From NCBI GenBank assembly GCA_963575745.1, contig CAUYUJ010000952.1, forward strand, positions 1-64,000: 64,000 nucleotides of DNA, given 5' to 3'. The notes beneath the pieces are model-generated. The model did no database searches. It saw only the letters and a program-made list of their open reading frames with translations, and had not been told where the DNA came from. Every line of letters starts with the position of its first letter. Position 1 is the first letter of the stretch. This DNA is from Prorocentrum cordatum (taxonomy: Eukaryota; Sar; Dinophyceae; Prorocentrales; Prorocentraceae). The position numbers were made by a program, and so were the translations under genes. Of this stretch, positions 29,433-40,766 are shown in pieces.

Positions 29433-32426
29433 ATGCCCGCCCGCCAGGACATCGCGGACTACATCGTGCAAAGGGTGCGTCTGGCGTGGTTCCTCGACGC
29501 GATGGTCCTGACACAAGAAGTCACGCAGGATGACGTCCAGGAGCTTCGTCGCCTGCAGAGCGCCTTAGACGACGAAGAACTTGTCCCGCAGCCTGGCCAC
29601 GCCGCCCCTCCGAGAGCACAGGGCGTTGCCGCCGCAGCAGCGGCGGCGCCACCTGAGGACTTGGCCGTGGTGGAAGTCGACGCCGAGGCTGTCTGTCAGG
29701 AGCTCGTGCAAGCCATCCAATGGTGGACAGGACTGACAGACGCTGCGTGCGCCCTGGACGTAGCTCGGGAGTTGATGCCCGCAGAGCGGGAGGAGCAGCT
29801 CTTGAGGTACAGGAACCGCGGCTGCGAGCGCAAAGCCCCCGCCCAGAACAAGAAGCGCGTGGTGGTCCCGTCGCCCCTGTGCTCGAGGATGGAGATAGCG
29901 GGTGCTTTCGACGAGCACATGCGCTCTTTAGGCTGGACGCCTGGAGACCGCTTTCCGTATGGAGGGGCGCGTTCATTCATGGATGCGTGGGACTGGGGTT
30001 CCATGTCCCGTCTCCCTCTCAGGAAGCGCACGCACGTTGTGCGGCGCTGGCACAAGGCTTTTCTGTCGTCGAAATACGCCTCCGCAGTAGCGGAGGCTGT
30101 TCGGCAGCCGCGGGGACACGAGAAGCAGCACGGGCAGGGGCGCCTCCTGAAGTGGAAAGGGCGGAAAAGGATACCACAACAGGGACAGGGCCCAGCTCGA
30201 AAATGCCCTTGGTTGCGGCAAGCTCTGTTTGAATGGTGGAGTTCCATTCGGCACAGTGTGGATTGGAAGATGATCAAAAGTGGACTGCGAAGTACCCAAA
30301 GAGAGCCAGCGAAGATAGCAAGGTTCACGCAAAGCATGCTCCAGACCAAAGCGTTGGAGCTCATGAGCGAGTACGTCGCGCAGCAGCTGCGGATCGGGCA
30401 GCGACCCGCCGCCGTGGAGTTGAGGTCGCGCTGGTGGGCCTCCTGGCGCAAGGAATACGGCCTCAGCATGCGGTACCCGAACAGGAAGTACAAGTGCCCG
30501 CTGCCCGTCTTGGAAGAGCGCCTCGAGCGAGGCTGGCTGAACGTGTTTAGGGTGCGCGCCGCGTGCGTGCTACTCAACGAGCAGGATCCCGAGATGGAGA
30601 ACTTCGACCAGTCGCCTTTCCACCACAATGAAACAGGATCAGCTGGCGTGAGGACCCTCGCAGTAGCGGGGGTCGAAGTGCCACTGGTGGAGTGCCACGG
30701 CGCGGTGCGGGAGCGGTGGACGGCCAATTTCATGACAATGAGCGACAAGGATCGACTGCGGAGAGAAGGCCCCCCACCGATGGAGTGCATGTTCAAGGCG
30801 GAGGGGGGAGGAGAGAAGTTGAGGCCGCGCCTGCTCGAACACCTTCGGCGCCGAGGGTTCGGCAGATGGGTGTCGGCGACCACCAGCACCAAGGGGTCTT
30901 ACCGGACACCGTGCGTGCTCGCGTACCTGGACCGCCACCTCCCTCATCTGCCAGAGCCTCCGCAGCAGCGGGAGTGGAGAATTATGATGGCGGATGATCA
31001 TGGCCCTCACTTGTCCCCGCTTGTGAGTAAGCTATGTTGGTCTCGAGGGTACGTGTTCATCCCGCACGGGGGCGGCGTAACCCCAATCCTCCAAACTGTG
31101 GACACACATCTGAATCAACACGCCAAGCGCGAGTACATGAAGAGAGAAGGAGCCGCGCTGCTGAGAGCCATGAGGCTGGGCCAGTGCGTCCCACAGCTGG
31201 ACAAGTTAGAATGCATTGACTTGATGGTGGAAGTGATGTCCCAAATGAGTCTTCACTTGGCTGCGGCAGACGGGTACTGGGAAACTGGTTTCAAGGCAAA
31301 TCTGTGGGATGCGGACTTGGACGCGCGCATATGCAAGGAGGCAGGCCATTTCTGGAGAAAGTTGGGGATGCGTAAGAAGGTCGCCGCCGCAGTAGCGGAG
31401 GTCGAAGAAGAGGTACAGGCGGGGCGCTTGAGATGGACTTACAAAGACATCATGCGATTGGTCCTCCCGCACCCTCGACGCGGCCACTGCGACGACGTGT
31501 TCGCAAACCTTGGAGACGACACGGCTCTGGACGAGGGCGACAAGATTTGGCATGGCATGGAGGGGGCGGAAGACGCAGCCGAGGGTCTCCGCAGCAGCGG
31601 GGGCACTGAGGGTGGCAATTCCGTCGACGCCCTCGAAGGAGATGAAGATGATGGGAGCGAGGACGACGACGGGTGGAGCGCCGCTGGCGAGTTTGACTAC
31701 GAATGGGCCAATCAAAGTCTCACCGCAGCAGCGGCGGGGGAGAGCGCGCTGGAGGCACCGCCTGGCCTGTCGACGTCTCGTATGGAAACTGCGGAGCAGA
31801 CGTCTGAATTGATGAGAACGTATTCGTCGATCGCTGAGGAGTTGCGCAGCTGGGGCGACATCGCGGGGGCCACGTTCATGGAGACGCAATTACGGACAGA
31901 ACGGAGGCGAGCGCGTGAAGTGTCGAAGGAAGATCATGGGGTTCAGCGAGCCCTCGCAGAATACGAGGACGCCCGCGAGGCGACGCTCAGAAACGAGAAA
32001 CGACAGCGGGATGTCGAGGCGCGGCGCAGAGAAGAGCTAACCCGCTTGGGGGACGACGTAAAGAAAGCGCGCAAGCTGCTGAGGACACAGCAAGCCAAAC
32101 TCTTAGACGCAGAGGCAGCCATAGATATCAAACACAGGATGAAACATGTCGGGTTATCCGAGCTGGGCGCGGGCCTTCGCAGCTGCGGAGGCGTGGCGGG
32201 TCGAACGTCGAGGTACGACGCGCTGAATCGCCTTGCGATTTTGGGTTCTGGGCTTTCTGCAGCTCAGCGGTCAGATTTTGATTGGTTTCGGCGGGAATGG
32301 GACGCCGCTGGCATGGAGGACTTCGGTGGAAAGTGGCTGGAGACGTTTGCCACATGGTTGCAGAACGTCATAGACGAGTACTTGGGGGGGCAACCCGAGA
32401 GCTTTCAGCATGTTTGTGCACAGTGA
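29433..32426 (+). CDS. DDE transposase, Tc1/mariner/pogo (IS630)-like, long form
   Basis: 997 aa. ATG 29433 (CCATGCCCG) follows the pyrimidine tract. Expected role: cut at the 26-bp TIRs and insert at TA. The catalytic core is recognisable: first Asp in NFDQSPFHHNE (D392), second in MMADDHGPH (D521, in the place of the DNAxPH box), third in ILQTVDTHLNQHAKREY (D557), giving a D-D-35-D spacing. QTVD followed by a Lys/Arg-Glu-Tyr helix resembles the QPLD box of pogo-like enzymes. Upstream, residues 280-380 are helical and basic, in the position of a DNA-binding region. Residues 700-780 are acidic with hairpin insertions, and 830-910 form a coiled coil (EKRQRDVEARRREELTRLGD). It is two to three times longer than usual for the family. 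The frame and all three Asp are intact, so it is potentially active. Confidence 0.8.
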   Translation: MPARQDIADYIVQRVRLAWFLDAMVLTQEVTQDDVQELRRLQSALDDEELVPQPGHAAPPRAQGVAAAAAAAPPEDLAVVEVDAEAVCQELVQAIQWWTGLTDAACALDVARELMPAEREEQLLRYRNRGCERKAPAQNKKRVVVPSPLCSRMEIAGAFDEHMRSLGWTPGDRFPYGGARSFMDAWDWGSMSRLPLRKRTHVVRRWHKAFLSSKYASAVAEAVRQPRGHEKQHGQGRLLKWKGRKRIPQQGQGPARKCPWLRQALFEWWSSIRHSVDWKMIKSGLRSTQREPAKIARFTQSMLQTKALELMSEYVAQQLRIGQRPAAVELRSRWWASWRKEYGLSMRYPNRKYKCPLPVLEERLERGWLNVFRVRAACVLLNEQDPEMENFDQSPFHHNETGSAGVRTLAVAGVEVPLVECHGAVRERWTANFMTMSDKDRLRREGPPPMECMFKAEGGGEKLRPRLLEHLRRRGFGRWVSATTSTKGSYRTPCVLAYLDRHLPHLPEPPQQREWRIMMADDHGPHLSPLVSKLCWSRGYVFIPHGGGVTPILQTVDTHLNQHAKREYMKREGAALLRAMRLGQCVPQLDKLECIDLMVEVMSQMSLHLAAADGYWETGFKANLWDADLDARICKEAGHFWRKLGMRKKVAAAVAEVEEEVQAGRLRWTYKDIMRLVLPHPRRGHCDDVFANLGDDTALDEGDKIWHGMEGAEDAAEGLRSSGGTEGGNSVDALEGDEDDGSEDDDGWSAAGEFDYEWANQSLTAAAAGESALEAPPGLSTSRMETAEQTSELMRTYSSIAEELRSWGDIAGATFMETQLRTERRRAREVSKEDHGVQRALAEYEDAREATLRNEKRQRDVEARRREELTRLGDDVKKARKLLRTQQAKLLDAEAAIDIKHRMKHVGLSELGAGLRSCGGVAGRTSRYDALNRLAILGSGLSAAQRSDFDWFRREWDAAGMEDFGGKWLETFATWLQNVIDEYLGGQPESFQHVCAQ

Positions 32427-33150
<724 letters not shown>

Positions 33151-35220
33151 ATGGCCGCGGCCACCAGCAGCAGCAGCAGCCCATTGGGCCCCGCAGCAGC
33201 GGGGCCTCGGGGCCGACTGACGGCAGTGTTCACAGCGAAATCTGGGAAGGTTTGGCGACCTGTAGGTGGTCAGGCAGAACCCTGGAAGGGTCCTTGGGCC
33301 CTTGTGCCAGAGGGCGCCCCCGCAGCAGCGGGGGCTGCGCCGCCTGGCGTCTCAAGCTCAGCAGCGGCGGCGCGATCAGAAGTTTCTACGATACGCACCC
33401 GCCCAGGCGACTCCGTGGTGGATCCGAGCGATGACGAAGAGCCTCAGGAATTTAGGGGCTGCAGGCCGCCCAACGACGTCGAGCGGCGCAACTGCGTTCT
33501 TCGCGACACCGTCCCGCCAAAGATCTTCTGCGAAAGAAGAGCGGCTGACGTGAACAGGCCACGGAACGACAACGTGGGCAACCTTTCCGTCCTGTTCGGG
33601 AACTGGGGCCCCATGCCGAGCGAGACCAACCACGCGGACCAGCGGCGGAGACTTGAGTTGCAGCTGCGGCATTGCCCTGCTCTCGTGGCGTGCTTTGCGG
33701 AATGTGAGGAGCAGATGGAGTCAATCCTACAGCGGCCAGGGAGACCACCGCCGCTGCAGGCGGACGCCCCCGCAGCAGCGGGGGCGTCAGCAGCGGAGGG
33801 CCAAAGCAGCAGCAGCGGTGGGCCTTTTGTCGCCCCCGCAGCAGCGATGGCGACAGCAAGAGGAAGTCGTGCTGCGAGTGTTGGCGATTGCCAACAGCTC
33901 CAGAATCGACCAGAGTACGAATACTTGACCCTGCGCGGGCGTGAGGACAAGTCCTTGTGCATCGCTGCGCGCGCAAATCTGTGTTACGAAATGCGGCTGC
34001 TCCACTGGGAAAGGAGTGTCGACGGCCACTACAGAACAGCAAGAGGGCGCAAGATGGAAGCGTTCTCGAGGATCATGGTGGTTGAGCTCTACTTCGATCA
34101 AACCTACGCCCACTTCGGCTCGAAAGTGCGGGTGTGCGCGGTGCACCTCCACCGCGACACGGCGAAAAATTCCAGAGGCTTCAACGAGGCTCACAAGACG
34201 TGGTGGCCGAGGTTGGCGACCATCTTGCAGGACAACAGCGTTGACATCCTTTGTGGGGATTTCAACATGGCGCTCACACAGACGCTGCCGAGTCTTCGGG
34301 GTCTAGGCATGCGATTGGAGACGGCAGCAGCGTACTTCTGGCGCGGATTCGACGGCACTCCGTGCTTGGACAGCTGCGGCATCTTCGTTTTCAACAGGCC
34401 TGGCGAGTACACCCTGTGCTGGCCGCTGAGCGCCGTGCACGACAGAGACGAGACGGGGTTGCTCTTCGCACGCAAGTCGGTGATCGGTGAGATCGGGTAC
34501 CGCAGCAGAAGCAAGGCAGAGGCCCCCGCAGCAGCGGGGGCCTCCACCAGCCCATCATCGCAGCCGACGTACTGGCACCACAGCCAGAACGGAGGCCCTG
34601 GGATGCCTTACTCTTGCTGCTACCCGAAAAAAGACGCCCGCGAGCACCTCCAGGATTTACTGACTCAGTCAGAGGAATGCCAACGCAAGATCCAAGAGAA
34701 GGAGCGTGAGAAACTGAGGCGCGCCGAGGCTGAGGCTAGAGGGGACCACCGCTTCTCTAGTAATCGCGAGGTGACCCTCTTCCGCGCGTTGCAGAAGACG
34801 TTCCCGCCAGAGACCGTGGAGGTGGAGGGGCGCTGGCACGGCGGCGCCCACTACCCTCTCCTGTTCCAAATGCGCATGGCCAGCGTGCGTTCGCAGGGGA
34901 GGAAGCAGGAGAGAGCCAAAGAGAAGAAGGACAGGCGCGCCCAGAAACAGCTGGCAGCTGCGCTCAGGGCGCCGCTGCCGCCCGAGCAGCACGGACCCGA
35001 GCGCCAGGCACCAGAGCAGCACAGCGAGAGGGACGAGCAAGACGAGCGCGCCCAACAGGCGCGGCGCCCACCAAGATGGGCAGACGAAAGCGCGGACGAC
35101 GGCCGCGACATGCCCGCGGCTGGCGATGGAAGGTCGCGGCGGGGGGTTGAAAGGGGGAGGGAGGGAGAGGGGCGGTGGAGCACGGGGAGGGCAGGAGGGA
35201 GGAGAGGGAACGAGGAATAG
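33151..35220 (+). CDS. EEP-fold (endonuclease/exonuclease/phosphatase-like) cargo protein
   Basis: 689 aa from ATG 33151. The core at about 255-450 has the order expected of EEP hydrolases: a strand with VRVCAVHLHRD (H332, H334), then a helix ending in VDILCGDFNMAL, where G369-D370-F371-N372 is the classic GDFN box, then a later segment (SAVHDRDETGLLF) in the place of the final SDH-type box. The N-terminus is Ala/Ser-rich with hairpins read as PAAAG. Residues 490-560 are a Lys/Glu-rich helix, and 590-689 are basic and disordered. Such domains serve as AP endonucleases in LINEs and as nucleases or phosphatases elsewhere; the substrate cannot be inferred. No reverse transcriptase is linked to it. 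A degenerate relative is encoded at 16608. Confidence 0.65.
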   Translation: MAAATSSSSSPLGPAAAGPRGRLTAVFTAKSGKVWRPVGGQAEPWKGPWALVPEGAPAAAGAAPPGVSSSAAAARSEVSTIRTRPGDSVVDPSDDEEPQEFRGCRPPNDVERRNCVLRDTVPPKIFCERRAADVNRPRNDNVGNLSVLFGNWGPMPSETNHADQRRRLELQLRHCPALVACFAECEEQMESILQRPGRPPPLQADAPAAAGASAAEGQSSSSGGPFVAPAAAMATARGSRAASVGDCQQLQNRPEYEYLTLRGREDKSLCIAARANLCYEMRLLHWERSVDGHYRTARGRKMEAFSRIMVVELYFDQTYAHFGSKVRVCAVHLHRDTAKNSRGFNEAHKTWWPRLATILQDNSVDILCGDFNMALTQTLPSLRGLGMRLETAAAYFWRGFDGTPCLDSCGIFVFNRPGEYTLCWPLSAVHDRDETGLLFARKSVIGEIGYRSRSKAEAPAAAGASTSPSSQPTYWHHSQNGGPGMPYSCCYPKKDAREHLQDLLTQSEECQRKIQEKEREKLRRAEAEARGDHRFSSNREVTLFRALQKTFPPETVEVEGRWHGGAHYPLLFQMRMASVRSQGRKQERAKEKKDRRAQKQLAAALRAPLPPEQHGPERQAPEQHSERDEQDERAQQARRPPRWADESADDGRDMPAAGDGRSRRGVERGREGEGRWSTGRAGGRRGNEE

Positions 35221-35250
35221 GCTGAGCAGGACGAGGGATGACATAAGGAA

Positions 35251-35763
35251 ATGAGTGTCGGGAAGGGGCGGGAGTTGACAGGGAGGGGATATAGAAATAA
35301 TTATTTATCACCCCCAAGGTGGCAGCCGACCCCGCAGTGCCCATCTCCAGGGCCTGCGCCGCTGGAGCAGCGAGGGCAGCGCGGCGCCGCCATCTACATC
35401 TCGGACGCGATCGCTGCCCTCGGCCACGAGCCGCCAGGGCCCCCGCAGCAGCGGAGGCCACAAACGCCACGGCAGCAACCAACAGACGGGGAGTGGCGCA
35501 GGGATGAGTGGTGGCGCACCAAGGAGGGCGAGGAGCGCGAGTGGCAACAGCCGAGCGGCGAGGCTTCCTCGCTGCAGGACCGCATGGTCGACTCCGCCTG
35601 GCGCGACATGCAAGTTGCATTCGGCAGCGACCAACGCCCCAGTGACTGGTGGAGCAGCCACAGTGGGTGGAGTAGCGGCCAGGGGCACTGGGAGGTCGCG
35701 ACCACGACTTGGAGGTGGGTCGAACACCCCCCCGAAACCAATCCCTGGGAAAAACTTAGCTGA
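35251..35763 (+). CDS. Trp-rich small cargo protein (170 aa)
   Basis: ATG 35251 lies 30 bp after the stop of the EEP gene, an unusually tight spacing for this element. The first 70 residues are Pro/Gln/Gly-rich, with one hairpin read as PPQQRR. The C-terminal half is rich in Trp and Ser/Gly (SDWWSSHSGWSSGQGHWE, then TWRWVE). Its composition recalls the N-terminus of the first gene (12655), suggesting a related short Trp/Gly module at both ends of the element. No family is recognised. Confidence 0.45.
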   Translation: MSVGKGRELTGRGYRNNYLSPPRWQPTPQCPSPGPAPLEQRGQRGAAIYISDAIAALGHEPPGPPQQRRPQTPRQQPTDGEWRRDEWWRTKEGEEREWQQPSGEASSLQDRMVDSAWRDMQVAFGSDQRPSDWWSSHSGWSSGQGHWEVATTTWRWVEHPPETNPWEKLS

Positions 35764-36073
35764 ACCATCGCACAGGAGCCGCCCCTCCGCAGCAGCGGAG
35801 GGAGGCCTCATCGGCCGAACGTCGACCCTCCGCAGCAGCGGAGGCCTTGCCAATGCATCGTGAGCGGCGGCGACTCGCGCGCGCCGTCGTGCTCGGCGAC
35901 CGCTGCCCGAGCGGAGAAGGAAAAGGAAACGGTGCTTTCATCGGTGCTGTCGTTGCCTCCTCTCCTTCATCGTTTTCTTCTCCCTCCCCCTCCAATCCCC
36001 CATCCCGCTATCACATTTTATCGTCTCCAATCGTATCGGGAGCTCCCGTGGCAGAAGAGCACCCAGAACGAGG
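35764..36073. other. Right-end spacer with two hairpins
   Basis: Hairpin copies at 35783 and 35826 (both with CCTCC/GGAGG arms) are followed by C/T-rich text to 36040. No gene. Confidence 0.6.
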
Positions 36074-36154
36074 TCCTCCGTGACAGAGGGGGGGCATCTC
36101 AGACCCCCTCTGCGACAGAGGGGGGGCATATTTGACCCCCTCTGTGACAGAGGG
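36074..36154. repeat. Right subterminal hairpin array
   Basis: CCCTCTGTGACAGAGGG-type units at 36074 (degenerate), 36106 (TGCGA centre) and 36138, with a period of 32 bp. It mirrors the left array. Confidence 0.9.
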
Positions 36155-36170
36155 GGGGCCAAAAAACAAA

Positions 36171-36196
36171 TGATCACTTTAATGCGGCTTCTGGAT
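36171..36196 (-). repeat. Right terminal inverted repeat
   Basis: TGATCACTTTAATGCGGCTT and CTGGAT; exact reverse complement of the left TIR. TA follows at 36197. Confidence 0.95.
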
Positions 36197-36198
36197 TA

Positions 36199-36364
36199 AC
36201 ATAATGCAGCGGGGCTTCTCAGGAGCCCTCTGGCCGTCTGAGAAGCCATCTCCAGACACGCTCGCATCCTGAAGAAATCAGGACGGAGGTGTTCCTCGAT
36301 TTTGGGCCTCTGGAGGGCCTCACCAGGCCCCGGGACCGTGAAGAATCGGCTCGGGATGAAACAA
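36199..36364. other. No gene recognised
   Basis: Short stretch with AGAAGCC/GGCTTCTC inverted motifs (36210-36250). Confidence 0.4.
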
Positions 36365-36545
36365 TTAATGCCGATGCATCGACGATGCGGCTCGATGTGA
36401 AGCTAGAATTTCTCCACGCCGATGGTGCCGATGCATCGCCGACGTCGACGGTACATTGCCGATGCATCGCATATGCATCGGCGATGCATCGGCGATGCGA
36501 CGCGATCCTCCGACACCATCTACTCGGACCCCATCCAGGAGGCTT
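36365..36545 (+). repeat. Dispersed GATGCATCGGCGATGC repeat, copy 2
   Basis: Multiple GATGCATCG and GCGATGC motifs are followed by ACCATCTACTCGGACCCCAT, the same order as at 6900-7065. Confidence 0.7.
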
Positions 36546-37019
36546 CTACATACATTCCCTCCTGGGTTCGCCGCCAATTCCCCTGGGGTGCGCTCTGACG
36601 AAAGTTTTGGGGATGAGGAGTCTCCCAGAGGCCTAGGAATAAGGAAAAGTGTCCGTAAATTGACCGCGAGGCCCGATGAACCGAGTCCACGATGGGATAA
36701 ATCACCTCAGAGCGTTTTGGAACGTTCTCGAAGCGGTCCGGGACACTCCGAGATGGCCGCGGCGCCCGATACACCCAGAACTGCCCGATGTCAGAGATCC
36801 CCAATTTTTTCCAGGAGGCCACGACCCCACTGCCGTCGCCTTCAGGGCGCGCTCCAGCGGCGGTATCGGCGCTCGTCCCCCGTCGTCCCCTCGTCCCCCC
36901 CCAATTCTGTCCAGGTCCGATTTTGTCCCGTTCTTGGCTTCGCATTCGTCTGCAAGCCTGTTGGGTGGGGGCCTTTTCGAGGTCCGAGAAGGGGCACCTC
37001 GAGGGAGCGTTGTGCGGGC
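36546..37019. other. No gene recognised
   Basis: GC-rich DNA without recognisable domain or repeat. Confidence 0.45.
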
Positions 37020-37215
37020 GCGAGCGGGGCGTGCGGGGGAGGAGAAGGAGGAGGGATGGAGGGAGGGGAGGGGGAGGGGGAGGAGAGGGGTGGGTGGGTG
37101 GGTGGGGGAGGGATTGGGGGAGGAGGGAGGGGGGGGGGAGGGGGGGGAGTGAGGGAGGGAGGGAGGGAGGGAGGGAGGGAGGGAGAGGAGGAGGAGGAGG
37201 AGGAGGAGGAGGAGC
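37020..37215. repeat. G-rich (GGGA)n/(GGGT)n/(GAG)n tract
   Basis: GGGT, GGGA and GGA runs on the + strand. It could form G-quadruplexes (inference). Confidence 0.85.
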
Positions 37216-37506
37216 ATCAGGAGCCTCGGGCCCAGAGTCCCGCTGCAGCGTGCCAGCCCTGGAAGGCAAGCCACGACTGAAATCTCCTCTATCTAACCAC
37301 ATCCCCCACATCCTTTCACCCTGTGCCATACATTATCTGAACTCCCATCCCGTATACTTACGTAGCACCCCGCAGAAGCGGATAAGAGTGAGGGGGCGGT
37401 GGGGACGTCGGCGGTCTGCGAGATTCTGGAGAAGCCCGCCGCAGGCGCCAAAGTTTCACACATTTTACAACGAGCCCGCCACAGGCGCCGATTTTTCGTT
37501 AAACCA
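37216..37506. other. No gene; short GCCCGCC(G/A)CAGGCGCC repeat
   Basis: GCCCGCCGCAGGCGCC at about 37435 and GCCCGCCACAGGCGCC at about 37473 form a short direct repeat. Nothing else recognised. Confidence 0.45.
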
Positions 37507-37828
37507 GTGTGGGTAGGTCGCGGGTGGGTTGCAATGAGTCGCAAATTGGTCGCAAATTGGTCGCGGGTGGGTCGTGGGGTGGGTCGCGGGTGGGACGCGG
37601 GGTGGGTCGCGGGTGGGTCACAAGTGGGTCGCGGGTGGGTTGCGGTTGGGTCGCGGATGTGTCGCGGGGTGGGTCGCGGGTGGGTCGCGGGGCGGGTCGC
37701 GGGTGGGTCGCGGGTGGGTCGCGGGTGGGTTGCGGGTGGGTCGCGGGTGGGTCGCGGGTGGGGTCGCGGGGTGGGTCGCGGGGTGGGTCGCGGGGTGGGT
37801 CACGGGTGGGTCGCGGGTGGGACGACAA
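37507..37828. repeat. Minisatellite TCGCGGGTGGG
   Basis: About 30 units of 9-11 bp (GGGTCGCGGGT, with TTG and CAA variants), entirely in one orientation. Confidence 0.95.
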
Positions 37829-37866
37829 CAAACAACAACAGCAACAACAACAACAACAACATCAAC
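37829..37866. repeat. Microsatellite (AAC)n
   Basis: CAACAA run marking the start of the A/C-rich region. Confidence 0.9.
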
Positions 37867-37925
37867 GCAACAATCGGAATCATCACCACATATCCCCACT
37901 TCAGCCACGCACCCAAGGACAATGA

Positions 37926-40685
37926 ATGACCGTTCGGCCCCCTCACTCTGATTACATGTTGTTCATTGTTGCTCCCCCTTTTCAAGCGTTGCGCCAGCAA
38001 GGGTTCACGATATCGACATCGGCATCATATGCCCAAGCGTACCAGTACGGACGGGCAGTACCCACATCGACGTCGACATCCAAGCCGACCACAATCACCA
38101 CGACTCCGACCACAGCTAACAACACTGCGTGGCACAGAAGGGAAAGAGAGAGACGAGCAGCTGTGCGCACGCTACTACGTAGTTTTTGCATCACCGGGAT
38201 CTCTAACGGACCCACCTACTCAGCAGCAAATGCAAGGAACACAACTTCTTCACCAACATCACAGTGCACAGCGACCACCACGCCACACGACGGAAGAAAA
38301 CGTACAAACAAATCAACGACACATACGGGCAAGTGCCAGTGCCCCATGCCAAAGGCAAAGGCAAAGGGGATGACCAGCACCAACAGCCACACGGCAAAGG
38401 CCAAACACACAACATGGCAGCATAAAGGCCACACATATTACAAAGCACCCAACACCCAGACGCCCAACTGCAATCCAATACACACCACACAGCAGCACAA
38501 CAAAAACAACGGCTACAGCCCACACACAAACAACCAGCACCACTATAACCGCAACCAAAGAAGTCCCACCACACCAAAACCCAGCACTCATCAGCGACAG
38601 GCCCAGTCAAGCAATCGACATGACAACCAGCAACCACAGCCCCATATCGACAACAGCGCTGACCCCAGAGCACGCATCGACCACGGAGCCAAGGAGATCA
38701 TTGACAGCATACCAGACGCATACTACGACGACGTCCAGAACAAAGACCGCCCAAGCATTACACCACAGGAAGTTGGGGCATGGATTACATCAAAGACAGC
38801 CAACATCAGGATACTAGCATCACACATACTAGCAGTGAAACTTGCCGGCCAAAACACAGAGCACCCACGACGCGAATTGGCAGTTACGAAAAGACAGCCA
38901 CCCGAACAGAAACCGCTGCATGAACATTTACAATCCATACGCCAATTCAGAGCCGATTACGCAGCATGCACCAGGACCCCGAGGCCACGCTCAAGCAAAC
39001 ACAGCGACGACACGACGACACCATACGACTCACCAGGACCTGCGCAAACATCGAGCAGGGGATCATCCCGTAGCGGCATCGCACGCCGAGCCCACGGCCG
39101 ACCCACAACGAGCCACCAAGAGCCCAAGACACCCACTTCAACCATTATTCACATCACAGGGCCCCGCTGCGACCACTCCAGCCCGAGCCACCGAGCCCAC
39201 GGACAAAAGAAGACGTCACTCGACTAGAGACACCACGCAAAAAAAAAGGCACTCGACGACCTGCAGGCCGGCGATACAACTACACAAGAACTAGGACCGG
39301 CCCAGCAGGCCAGCACCGACGACAAGCAAGCGCAGCACCGGCTCACGAGCGCAGAAGAAGGCACCATACAGCGAATAAAAGACAGGCAATGGCCAACGGC
39401 CCATGGCTACCTTTCAACCGGCTGCCGCAACACAAGAGAGCAGCGACTAGCAGCACAACACTTCGAGCTGCAAGCCACTCGCGTAGACCAGCTCGCGATA
39501 CAGCGAGCCACTGACAAAGAAGAGCACGTGCAGCCCACAGCGGCCCAAATGGCACAAAGAAACCCACGAATGGAAGGACCACGGCAATTGCTGCACTACC
39601 ACACCGAATTGAAGCAGCCAGGCAAGAGCACGCCAAGGCATTGGTCGACCAAGCCACAGCACACACAAACGGCACGACAAGACCGAATCATAATCCATGA
39701 CGACCATCGCCGAGCTACGACTGGAGCTACAAGCGCAACGCCAGTAATTCACAGCCCAACCACCACGCGCAGCATGCCAGCACCAGCAAGACACCGACCA
39801 AGCAAAGAGAACAACAGAACATCACCTGCAATTCCCCATACAACAACCCCACAACCAGTGCCAAAAACAACAAGCAGCACTAGAGCAAAGGCAGGCGCCA
39901 CGCATCAGGCCACGGATTCAATTGCTAGAATAACATGGCCTGCAACAAGAGGCCACCACGCCACGCTGGCAAGAGCAGCACCTGAGACAACATCAAGAAC
40001 ACCATGTTGGCAAGAGCAGCACCTGGGAAAACACCAAGAACAACATGTAGAACAACAAATCCAAAAGAGCACGCACCCAATGATTTTCCGACCAAGCAGG
40101 CGTCGCAGCACGAGAGGCAGTCGCGACAGCGCAAAGACTACAAAGCAAAGGGCCCGCAAGTTTAGCAAACTACCAGGAAGAAGCAGCAGCCGAGATCATC
40201 CTCGGCAACGCGGAAGCAAATCTGCAGACCGTCAACCAACATTACCAACGACAGTTGGCCATGGCAGAGCAGTGCCAACAAGACGCGACAAGCCAGATTT
40301 GACAACGACAGTTCAAGTTCGAACAACTTCGAAGAAGCACGCGCGCAATCTGATCGATGGCGCGCGCAGAAGCAAGCAGAGCCACGATAACTACTACGAC
40401 AAGCACTGCCGCAACGACAACTACCAGCGCCGCCTGAACGAAGACGAGGGCATCGACCAATTTGTCGACCTAGAACGCAGCGTCATCGATCAGGAGCACC
40501 AGCGCACGCAACAAGAGCAGTCGCAACACGCGCAAGCAGAACGAGAGCTACAACGTATACGAGACCAACTGAGAGACATCATCGGTGGCGCAACTCCAGA
40601 GAGCACAATTGACACTTCCATTACTGTTTTATCGCACTTCAGCAACGCAACACGCGTAAACGCAAGGTCTGGCCAACTCATATAG
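37926..40685 (+). pseudogene. A/C-rich region with decayed Gln/Thr-rich, coiled-coil-like reading frames
   Basis: The + strand is strongly A- and C-rich with little G or T, unlike its surroundings. Frames of 433 aa (37926-39227) and 385 aa (39528-40685) are rich in Thr, Gln, Asn, His and Pro. Protein-like stretches appear in shifting frames: PDAYYDDVQNKDRPSITPQE near 38710, ALDDLQAGDTTTQELGPAQQ near 39250, NAEANLQTVNQHYQRQLAMA near 40210, and SQHAQAERELQRIRDQLRDI near 40530. This suggests a Gln-rich coiled-coil gene with frameshifts. It ends next to a (GGA)n tract like that at LINE 3' ends, so it could be part of an older retroelement. No family is recognised. Confidence 0.35.
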
Positions 40686-40766
40686 GAGGAGGGGGAGGAG
40701 GACGAGGACGAGGAGGAGGAGGAGGAAACGGACCAGTGCAGGGTGAGGAGGAGGGAGGGAGGGAGG
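40686..40766 (+). repeat. (GGA)n tract with ACGGACCAGTGCAGG
   Basis: Same GGA run followed by GGACCAGTG as at the LINE 3' end (45770-45825). It sits directly upstream of the LINE 5' end, so it may be the 3' tail of a preceding element. Confidence 0.7.
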
